Of a stretch of DNA of 64,000 bases, positions 32,431 through 41,483 are shown piece by piece. Where the stretch lies: NCBI GenBank assembly GCA_018136815.1, contig CM030931.1, forward strand, positions 7,460,399 to 7,524,398, in the 5' to 3' direction. Under the pieces are notes generated by a model, which had not been told where the DNA came from, ran no database searches, and was given only the letters and a program-made list of their open reading frames with translations. This stretch comes from Isochrysis galbana. Lineage: Eukaryota > Haptophyta > Isochrysidales > Isochrysidaceae. Position 1 is the stretch's first letter; the number at the start of each line of letters is the position of its first letter. The translations under genes and the position numbers were made by a program.

Positions 32431-34554
32431 ATGTCCACGCCGGCGCGCTACCGCTTCGTCTTCAAGAAGGTGTATGGGGCTGGCACCTCCGAGGTGCAGC
32501 TGCAAGAGTTGAGGCTGGTTGGTCAGGATGGTGAGATCCGCATCGGCGCGATCGAAAACCCGCGAGGATCGTCGCCGCCAGGCGAGGGGGTTGAGATGCT
32601 GGTAGATGGAATCATCAAGTCGCCGCGCTCCAAGTGGTTAGACAACAATTTTGGTGCCAACGGCGAATCCGTCTTAGAGGTGGAGGTGTATCCACCCACG
32701 CAGATCCGTCGCTACGACTTCTACACCGGGGATGACAACCCAGGCCGCGACCCTGTTGCCTGGCACGTGGACTTCTTCTTGGCTGAAGCCAACGGCTGGT
32801 TTCGCCTTGATTCGCGTCAGGGCGTAAAACCCCCTGACACACGCCTCTCTGCCTATTCCGGAGATGGGTTTGGGTTCTTCAAGCTCGAGAGCTCTGCGTA
32901 CGTGGGGAACAGCTTGGTTCCCGTGCCGCCACCCCCAGCTCCCGCATCTCCACCTGCGGTCATCTTTCACAGTGGTCAATACAGGATGGAGATCTTGGTT
33001 CCCGTGCCGCCACCCCCAGCTCCCGCATCTCCACCTGCGGTCATCTTTCGCAGTGATCAATACAAGATGGAGATCTTGAGCGTGCGGTCGTCCAACCAGA
33101 CGGCCGTTCAGCTTCAGGAAGTACACCTGTTTGGGGACAGCGGCATGCTCGACATTGCCTCGGCCTCGAATCCAGGAGGCTGCCAGCCAACTAATGGGGG
33201 GGTTCCATACCAGACTGCGGACAATCTTATTGACGGAGATACTAAAAACAAAGAGTCAAAATGGCTCGATATCCACATGGCGGATCCTGAGAATTGTCCC
33301 GCGATGTGCTCCAATTGCCACGGGAGCTCAGAGCTGATATTGACTCTCAGTGCCCCGGCAAGGCTGCGATCGTACGTGTTGATCACGGCCAACGACAATT
33401 TTCATCGCGACCCTACCAGCTGGAAGCTATATCACTTTGTCGGCGGCCATTGGGCCTTGATTGACAAGCAGGTAGATGTTGATGCTCCTGTTCAACGATT
33501 TGCTCCGTACCCGACAATATATATTCAAGGCCAGGACAGCATTGACCCGAGCCCGTCTCCTCCAGCATGGTCGCCGTCACTGCCTCCTTCAGCTCCTCCC
33601 TGGGCTCAGCCGCACAGTCCTTCACCAAGCCTCCCCCCACCTACGTTGCAACTGCCGTCGCTCCCACCACCGTCTTCGCCGCAATTCCCCACCTCCTCAG
33701 CACCTCGGAGCCCGCCACAACCAGGTGTTCTCGCTTTGCAGCCAGTGCGACCGCCTTCGTCGCCGCCAGTGCTATCACCTTCTCCACAATCAGTGGGCCC
33801 ATCCATGCACCCGGCTGCGCCTGCACCGCCGAGGACTCCGCGCGATGATCTCCTCGGACAACCCTTTGGAGAACCTTCCACCATGAATTCCAGAATCTTT
33901 TGGCCTATTTTTTCTGGGTCTATCGTCGCGGTTGCTCTGCTCGTTTGCGTTACGTATATATGGCAGAAGAGGAGGAGGAGGAAGCAGCCAATTAAGAGGT
34001 TTGGCACGATGACACCCCGGCAAACAGAAGACTCTGTTTCGGACGTAGGTGCGGGCGACGGGTCTGAAGGACTCAAGAACAGATACCAGCGCAACCCGGG
34101 GCTTTTTGGGGCGCTCGCACGGGAAGGGAATCAAGCGGATTCTGCGCAAGTCCAAGCACGAGTCTCACGTGCGCGAAGGGTGAATGCTGCTCTCAGTCTT
34201 GCTTCGGGTCCGACCATCCATTCCACGATTGAGACATGTCAACCAAAGCAAGCAATCGAGAATACAACTTCTAGCACGCCTCCGGGGGCGGGGTCCTCGA
34301 ATGCGAGCTCGGACGGAACGCCAGCCGCGTGCATTCGCATCCGAGAGGCCCGTCTCAAGTCGGGTTACGAGCGAAGAAGCTTCAGCAGCCTTGGCTTTGT
34401 TCTGAATGCGCAATGGAGGCCGAGGAATCAAGACCGACATCCCACCGTTCTCGTTGTTTCTTCCGAGCGCGATGGCACCTATGCGGGAGACAAGACGCGG
34501 TGGAATAAGGCTTTCTCGGTGGGCGGAGATGCCTCGTTCGACATGCAAGTGTAG
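32431..34554 (+). CDS. Single-pass membrane protein with two galactose-binding-like (F5/8-type) domains
   Basis: From MSTPARYRFVFKKVYG the frame gives about 707 residues. Two related beta domains are visible. The first has EVQLQELRLVGQDGEI, SKWLDNNF and GDDNPGRDPVAW; the second has AVQLQEVHLFGDSG, SKWLDIHMAD and TANDNFHRDPTSWKL. The WLD and RDPxxW signatures are typical of discoidin/F5-8C-like surface domains in algae. Between them a 72-base unit is tandemly duplicated (about 32924-32995 and 32996-33067), doubling VPVPPPPAPASPPAVIF. A long Pro/Ser-rich stalk, a membrane helix (FWPIFSGSIVAVALLVCVTYIW) and a basic then Ser-rich tail follow. I infer a cell-surface or endomembrane carbohydrate binder. 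No signal peptide is seen from this Met, so an upstream exon is possible. Confidence 0.75.
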   Translation: MSTPARYRFVFKKVYGAGTSEVQLQELRLVGQDGEIRIGAIENPRGSSPPGEGVEMLVDGIIKSPRSKWLDNNFGANGESVLEVEVYPPTQIRRYDFYTGDDNPGRDPVAWHVDFFLAEANGWFRLDSRQGVKPPDTRLSAYSGDGFGFFKLESSAYVGNSLVPVPPPPAPASPPAVIFHSGQYRMEILVPVPPPPAPASPPAVIFRSDQYKMEILSVRSSNQTAVQLQEVHLFGDSGMLDIASASNPGGCQPTNGGVPYQTADNLIDGDTKNKESKWLDIHMADPENCPAMCSNCHGSSELILTLSAPARLRSYVLITANDNFHRDPTSWKLYHFVGGHWALIDKQVDVDAPVQRFAPYPTIYIQGQDSIDPSPSPPAWSPSLPPSAPPWAQPHSPSPSLPPPTLQLPSLPPPSSPQFPTSSAPRSPPQPGVLALQPVRPPSSPPVLSPSPQSVGPSMHPAAPAPPRTPRDDLLGQPFGEPSTMNSRIFWPIFSGSIVAVALLVCVTYIWQKRRRRKQPIKRFGTMTPRQTEDSVSDVGAGDGSEGLKNRYQRNPGLFGALAREGNQADSAQVQARVSRARRVNAALSLASGPTIHSTIETCQPKQAIENTTSSTPPGAGSSNASSDGTPAACIRIREARLKSGYERRSFSSLGFVLNAQWRPRNQDRHPTVLVVSSERDGTYAGDKTRWNKAFSVGGDASFDMQV

Positions 34555-35142
34555 AAGAGATTCAATTTCCACCACCCTATACTCCGTCCCGCAGTATCTG
34601 TACACCGCGAATCGCATGTGCATCTTCCCTTGCTCATCCAATCCAGCTCACGAGCCACGCGAGCGAGATCTGGCTTGGGCGCATGCGCTCATTGCGTGCA
34701 TTTACTGTGGCTCGCGTTGCGTGTGCTGTAACTCGTTTCCTTTTTTCGTCGTTCGCTCGGCCGATCTTGCTCTTGACAAGTAGGAATTCTTGCCGATGTC
34801 TTGCCTATTGCACTGCTCTCTCGCGCTCGAGCTCCAAACTATAGTATTGAGCTATTGGTATTGGGTGGACGGGCGCGTCCGGGCGGTGACTTATATCGCT
34901 CGACTGCTGCACCCCAACCTACTTTTATAAGTGGGGGTCAATGGATGGGGGCCTCGCGCGCCCCTCACCCTCACTCCAACGCGGACACCCCCCGGGGTGG
35001 GCCCGTACAATCAACCCCAGCCCCTGCCCTCTGGCAGGGGCTGGGCAATCATCATCCTGACCCAGACGTTTCGTGGGCGCGGGCCGCGACTCGCACTCCC
35101 ACGCCCATACTGGGACTGCCCTCGAGCTGACTTCCCCCACAA
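34555..35142. other. Intergenic
   Basis: A direct-repeat hairpin (CAGCCCCTGCCCTCTGGCAG then GGGCTG) is at about 35017-35045. No gene is seen. Confidence 0.35.
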
Positions 35143-35345
35143 GCAAGCTACCGGAAGCTTTTCTGGAAACAGGCGCTAAGGAACATTCGCAAACTCGAAC
35201 TTACATCCCTAAAAACTAGTAGGGATGGACTACTATCACAACCCATGTGGGGCAGCCCGACGCATCCGGGACCCAAACTAAACCCCGCGTGGGCGAAACT
35301 ATGGAACAAACTCGAGTGCAATGCCATACACAACGTTCTAGGAAT
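35143..35345 (+). mobile_element. LINE fragment, plus strand
   Basis: The frame reads FWKQALRNIRKLELTSL ... LLSQPMWGSPTHPGPKL ... LWNKLECNAIHNVL. It matches the minus-strand LINE segment FWKNALETIRTLPLTRL ... LSQPIWHNPKIRGPRV ... LWSALDCNMVHNVY. It is cut abruptly at 35345, where the opposite-strand copy begins. Confidence 0.7.
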
Positions 35346-36895
35346 TTCTCTCTGTGGATGTAATCACCTTTGAATTTTGTGTATGTATCGTTGTTTGGAA
35401 AACAGCTTTCGCATTCTTCCCTTGTGAAGGGAGTGGCGTTCCCGTCTGAGTAGACATTGTGTACCATGTTGCAGTCTAGTGCGCTCCACAATTCCGTCCA
35501 CGGCGGGGGTACTCGGGGGCCGCGTATCTTAGGGTTGTGCCAGATGGGTTGTGAGAGTGCTCCTGCTTCGCTCAGGCTTAGCCGGGTGAGGGGGAGTGTG
35601 CGGATGGTTTCCAGTGCGTTCTTCCAGAAAGGGGGGAGGCGGCTTGCTCCGAAGATTCCGTCTGTTAGTCTGTTCGTGGGTATCGTGGATAAAACTGCCG
35701 CCCTGCCTAGGCTGGTTCGACAGAACCACGCGTCGAGGACTTGTTTCCAGTTAGCTTGTCGGGGGTCTAGATAATTAAGTATCCATTTGGCACGCAGCGC
35801 TTTTACATGGTTAGTCCAATCTATAAGTCCTAGCCCCAAATTCGGGCCGTTCGAGGTGTCGCTTTCCATGGGTGCCTCCGGGTGCTTAATCCACTGTATC
35901 TTGCGTTCCGTTCTATGGTTTGTCCATAATATCAAGTCTACCTGTTTCTTGAGGTGCCTGTGGAACCAGCCGGGTGGCATCAATGTTTGTAGCCAGTAAC
36001 GAGGGATCGAGTAGACGAGGAAGTTGGCTACCTTCGTTTTGCCGTGTATTGAGAGCGTGCTGGCGATGGGCGCGTATGCTGTCGTCTTTTTTGCTATTTT
36101 GTCGGCTAGTTTCTTCCAGAAGGAGTTGGTCGCCTTCTGGTCCCCCAGGGGTACCCCGAGTATGGTGGCGTAGTCCTTGGTTTTAAGCCATTTAAAGTGT
36201 TTGAAGTCTTTCGGGGGGGCCTTCTTACGAAGGGAGCCCATTCGCATTCCCTCATATTTGGCCTCGTTTGGCTTGCCGCTAGAGGCTTTCGCGTATCTCT
36301 CCACCCATTCGAGGGGCTTGCGTCTCTCCTGGTGTATGTGTGTGTGTGAGTTGGGCTTCGGGACTGCTCTGGGCTTGCCTCGGCTGCCCCCGTCGTCGCC
36401 CGTGGTGATGGAGGGATTGTGAGTTGGGTCCTAGGGCCCTTTCCGTGGTCTCTTTCGAGAGTTGTCTGCCATTTCGTTCCCCTGGTGTAGCTTGTGCTAC
36501 ACCAGCTTGTCTGTTCCCCCCTTGGGGTTGGTGAGATGTCTGGCCAGGCCTGTGCCTCGTGCTGTCGCACGAGGTCAGTGCCGCGGCTTTGTAGGGGCCC
36601 AGCCTTGCGGCTTTCCCTATGGGATGCGGCTCTGAGCCGGCTTGTCACAGCTGTCTGGAGGCCTTGGGTGGTTGGAGGGAGTTGAGGGCTGTGGTGGCCA
36701 TGCTGGGCATGGTGTCCTTGCTGGTGTATGGCTGTCAAGGGACGGCCCGGGTCGCGTCTCACGCGCACCTTGGTCGGTGGGGCGCCCTCTCGTGGGCGCT
36801 TCGGGTGCGAGGCGTCGAGCATGGCCCGATCGTCCGTCGCGGCGGGGGGGGCGGCAGGAGGGGAGGGGAGCGGCGCGCGCTCCATGACCCTATCG
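35346..36895 (-). mobile_element. Internally deleted LINE, minus strand, with 5' end
   Basis: At the 5' end is the family start MERAPLPSPPAAPPA (36885), followed by a ~260-residue Pro/Arg/Gln-rich frame. It overlaps, in another frame, the post-polymerase region from about 36304: KDYATILGVPLGDQKA, HGKTKVANFLVYSIPRYWLQ, then a Cys/His region (EECESCFPNNDTY, CVWHCTRVCS). The endonuclease and the reverse transcriptase fingers/palm are absent. The 5' UTR (GATAGGGTCATGGAGCGC) matches that at 62713 and 63949. Confidence 0.7.
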
Positions 36896-36905
36896 GTTTA
36901 ACGAT

Positions 36906-37530
36906 AGTTTGAAACGGACAGAAGCAGGGAGGACACCATAATAGATAACCTGTTCATTTTCCCAAGAGGAGACGCCCCGAAAGTGATCTGCGCATTATAT
37001 TTACTAGCGTGGAGATATATTATCGCAGACTATTACAGAATTCACTATGACGGTGTAGACTCCTCGGAAGAATCAATACTGATGCGAATAATAGAAAGAT
37101 ACACCACACTAAGCAAAGCACTATTCTTCGCTCATGAAACCGACTCGGCAAGAACTGCCCAAGCGGGTATGGGAAGACAACCCACAAAAAGAGGATAGAC
37201 ATAAATAAGCGACCTGCGACCCGTTTACAACATGAACAACAAGGGTGGGCTTAAACCTAGCTAGGAGCTAGCGGAGCTAGCGGCCAAGCTAAGGATAGCA
37301 CACGTTGTCGAAGAAACCGGAGAGCAGCGTAGCGAGGGCGAATAGACCCGGTAAACAACGACCAAAGGGAACACCCAAAAACAACGCAAGACATAAGAAA
37401 GCCATACAACCACCGCGAACCTGAATAGGCGCGATCTCCAAGAGTGACGGTTCAAAAGTCAAAAGGCCTGCCCGGCACCCACACTGCCGAGCCTCGCTCG
37501 CCATTCCAACTCCTTCCTCACTGCCCTCGA
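36906..37530 (+). mobile_element. LINE 3' end, plus strand
   Basis: Reads DNLFIFPRGDAPK ... LAWRYIIADYYRIHY ... FAHETDSARTAQAGMGRQP, then a region with two in-frame stops and KLRIAHVVEETGEQ. It parallels 13078-13476. The flank at 37460-37480 (AAAAGGCCTGCCCG) also matches. It sits head-to-head with the minus-strand copy, only ~10 bases away. Confidence 0.7.
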
Positions 37531-37933
37531 ACAATATCTCGATTCGTCATTGTAATGGGCTAGTGGCACTAGTACTAACGCTCAAACTCGGAGATTTTAC
37601 CTGAATATCTATTCATCGAACCGTAAATCCAGGAAGTCTCCCATTGGCACTATCCACAAACCCAGCAACCCACTCCTCCCCACATCACGACCATTTCGAT
37701 CCGTGAGTATCTGAGAGGTTTGCGTGATGGTCTTCTGATGAATGGTGAATGGGGACTAAACGTCCTTATGTCCTCACGGTGGGTGGCAGAGTTGGGGGGG
37801 GGGGGTTCAGGGCTAGGGTTGGGAGGAGGGTTCAGGGCTCGGGCCAGGTAGAGAGCGATACATGAATTGTAACCATGCACAGAGTCAGCATCAAATATGG
37901 CCATGTGAACAGCGTCTAGCAAATGCAAAGGCC
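37531..37933. other. Intergenic
   Basis: A 13-base G run lies at about 37796-37808, with a GGTTCAGGGCT repeat on either side of it. No gene is recognised. Confidence 0.4.
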
Positions 37934-40889
37934 TCAATTTTGTTGATTTTTCCTCTTCATGATGAGCTCGCGTAGATCACCGCTGCCGAGCGATTGGAGG
38001 AGGTCACTCTTGTCTTGGTGAGTTGGCACGGCGACCTTGCCCGCGTTCATACTGCGCTTGCGAGGGCCATCTGCCTCTGCCGTGACATTCGCAGCATTGG
38101 CTACACGTTTTTGAAGCTTTTTTCGGAGGTCATTGGCGGGTAGAGTGTCTGATGCCACTGTTGTGCCTTTAGTCTGCTTCTTTCGGAGGTCATTGGCGGG
38201 TAGAGTGTCTGATGCCACTGTCGTGCCTTTAGTCTTCCCAAGTCGAGAGCGCAAGTCAGTAATTTTCGGGTTGCTAGCTCGCTCTGTCATGCTGTCCGCG
38301 CTGTTGTCCTCGGTGCGTTTGGTCTTGCACTTGTAGCAAGCAGACTTGGAAGCGAAGACAATCGCTGCACATGCTGAGCATTTCCAAGTATTGGAGTCCA
38401 TTTTTGAGACATGTTGCGATGTCTCAAGAGTGCTCGCAGTCTCACGTGATGGCTCTACCTCAGGAGTGGCCTTAGCGGAATCGACCGCAATCATTGTTGC
38501 CCTTGGGTCCGGAGACTCTTTTGCGTCTGAGGTTTTATCCTCATGGGATGCACGCGCCTGTTCCCCCTTATCTTGCACTTCAACCTGGTCGCTGCCTTCG
38601 GGTGCATTCTTGGAGTTCTGTGTGGAGGGATGGGAGGTGCGCAACATGTCCACGTCATCGGAGTGCCGTTGGACATGGCTCGCCGGTGTAGAGCTCGCAG
38701 CCGCCATGATCGGAGGTTCGCTTTGTTGACTTTCATGACTATGCTGCCGCAGTTCACACTTAGCTCCAGCTAGGTTGCCCTCGCGCCTCGACTCGTGTGA
38801 ATAGTTCTGTCGCGGCAACGGGTTGCGAACCGGCCGTTGAGAACCTCCGTCGATTAGATCGGGGCCGCCATGAAGGTAATTGCGTTGTCCTTGACGATGG
38901 TCGATGATGTCCTCGCGCCGGCGCACCACAGTGTGGCTTTCTCGCATTCCATCACGATGAGTAGTACGATCACGCTCATCAAATGGTTTGGAGTTTTGAC
39001 TTGCGCTACGTCCAGCTCGGGAGCTGTGTTCACCGCAGCGGGGGCTACGTTCACGGTGAGAGTTGCGCTCGCGGTTCGGGCTGCGCATGCGGCGGGGGCT
39101 ACGCTCGCGGTTCAGGTTGCGCTCACACCGGAGACTTTGCTCTTGACGAGGGCTTTGCTCGCGGCGCGGGCTTCGCTCACGACGGGGGCTACACTCGCGA
39201 TGAGGACGAGGGCTGCACTCGCGACGGGGACTGCGCTCGCGCATGGCGCCACGTGCACGACGAGGATTTCTCTGTTGACGGGGGCTACGCTCGCGACGGG
39301 GGCTACGCTCACGACGGGGGCTCCGATCGCGACGGGGGCTCCGCTCGCGATGGAGGCTAAGTTCGCGCTGGGCGCTCCTTTCTGGGACCGAATTGTGATC
39401 ACGGCGACGTAGCTCGCTCCTGTTAGCATCGTGGTGCCCCCCGCCACCTAGCCTTTGCTCGGAAGCTCGTAGGCCACTGCGTTCCTCGCGCCAACTGGGC
39501 CTGCATTCACTCGCTGCTTTCGCATAGCTGTCACCATTCCCTGACTCCTCAACGTGAGCTGGACGCCGACGGTGGTCCATACGACCGTAGGTGTTTCCGT
39601 ATGTAACGCCCCCGTGTAGTGCGCCAACTTCTATCCTCTGTGTTCTAGCATCGCCAGAAGACACATAGCTGGGCTCCTCTGCATCGAGGATGTCAGCCAT
39701 GGCATCGTCTTCGGCCTCGTACAATGCACCCGCCGAGGAAGCTGCTGCCTCGGAATGGCCACCGCTCCTGATAAGTGCTTCCCGGGAAGAATCCTGGGCT
39801 TGCCACGATCTTGATAAAACTTGATGCGGCTGGAGTGGCGCATCGGGGTTACTGGCCGCAACGATTCCCGCTTGCCACGAGGCTCGAGGATCGTGATAAC
39901 ATGAATATTGCTGGTGCTCTCCCATGGGCCACTCCGAAGCCATGGACGCAACAACATCTGATGCTGCAACTGCTCTTTGTGCTGTCAGTATTGGTCCAGA
40001 GTGCGTCGCAGCAGTGACTGGTGCTTTAGCCGCTGCCGCATCAGGGTTGAAGGTGGCCTGTAGCAGGGCGGCTTGTTGTGCGAGCTGGGCGCCAGTTGCT
40101 TCTAGCACAGCGACTGAGTGAGCCCCTGGATCAGCGGCCTCGCCCCATTGTGATTCGCCTGTCAGCGTATTTATGTAGTAGTAGAATCCCGTGTTGTGGT
40201 CATATTTCTTCTCCCATGAAGTGGTCGAGGTGAAAGCTGTCGATCCTACATGGAGTCATGAACGGCAACACTCTCCAACGTCAACAGAGTAAACTCAGGG
40301 CGGTGCAGTTCATCGGATCATGTTGGGAAGGAAGATGGAGGCTCAAGCTCTATGGAGAGGGGTTTAGAGGCATGCGCTCTGCAGCAGGGCACCGCACGGG
40401 CCACCCCCACTCTATCGTCAACAGAGTGTTCACGGAAGTATCACTCATTGGAGCCTTTTGGGCACGGAAGCGACACTCCAAGCTCTGTGGAAGGGAGTTG
40501 AGAGGCATGCGCCCTGTAGCATTGGACTCAGGCCACCTCCTTGCCGGATAAGCGGAGCACACACCTTGCAGCTTCTTCTTGCAGATGGGCAGGTGAAGGT
40601 CTCTGATTCTCGTCGCCGAGAACTCCTTGCCGCACAGCGGGCACACCGCCCTGGCCTCAGTCGGTGAGGAACTGCAGCTCGGCCGACGCGCCAGAGCGGC
40701 ACGTGGCGGACTGTGCGTGGGCACGGCGCGACGGGGCGCGCGATCGGACCAGTCATCAGCGCGGCTGCGGCTGGCATGTCGCGCCCCATCGGGTGAGCGG
40801 CTCTTCCGCCCCCTCCTCTCCGCGTACGGTGGACTACGCTCAGAGCGGCGGCGCAGCGAAAGGCGAGGTGCGGGCGCCATCACGCGCAA
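37934..40889 (-). CDS. WW-domain, zinc-finger, RS-rich putative splicing protein
   Basis: Exons 40889-40565 and 40236-37934 give about 875 residues; the donor CAAG|GTGTGT and acceptor GACAG agree in phase, and an acceptor nine bases earlier also works. Exon 1 is Arg/Ser-rich and ends in a C2H2/C2HC-type finger (CPLCGKEFSATRIRDLHLPIC). Exon 2 opens with a WW domain (WEKKYDHNTGFYYYINTL ... SQW), then a long RS-type tract with repeated RERSPRR units, then a RanBP2-type finger (WKCSACAAIVFASKSACYKC). It ends with a tandem pair of TKGTTVASDTLPANDLRKK-like repeats. WW, RanBP2 finger and RS are found separately in spliceosome-associated factors such as WBP4 and ZRANB2, so a nuclear pre-mRNA role is inferred. 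The intron holds an imperfect ~125-base tandem duplication. Confidence 0.8.
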
Positions 40890-41483
40890 GCGGGCAGGAA
40901 GTGGCGATACCGGTGGGGGGGGGGGGGGGGGGGTTGGAGGGAGGGGGGACTCGCCCTCACGTACCCGGTCTATGTACCGTCTACCGTCTACCGGTCAGGT
41001 CGCGTGGTCGCGTGTCGCGTGGTCGCGTTCCGTCGATGTAGACCCGGTCACCGGTCACTCACTCATTTTAACCACTATGTTCCACCTCCCCAGGGTGTCA
41101 AAGGATTCCGCAGGGTTCCCCCCTACCTGGCCCGCCAGCTGCCTCAGCCTCAATCTAAGGGAAAGGGAGAACAAGAACAAGACAATGTCGACATGACCTC
41201 TCCCTCTCCCTCCGCCTCTATCCTCTATCAAGAGAACGACTACACGGAGAATCCGAATCTGCACGCCCTGCGTGGCCACGAGACACATAGAAGCATAGAA
41301 GACGGTATGTGACGAGGAAGGTTCGTGCTCATGGCGAAATATTCATGCCAAAAGGCCTGAATAATGAATAATGAATAGCAGCTGCCTACTCTGTACTCTG
41401 TACTCTGTAAGTGCGCTAATATGAATATGAATATGGAATATGGAAATTACTACAATTCCCTACATCACGATTAAACGCACATT
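40890..41483. other. Region between the WW gene and the hAT element
   Basis: A ~17-base G run is at 40916-40932. Repeat R2 copy 2 occupies about 41055-41150 (AAGGATTCCGCAGGGTTCC). Repeat F copy 2 occupies about 41240-41360, with GGAGAATCCGAATCTGCA and ATTCATGCCAAAAGGCCTGA. Confidence 0.55.
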
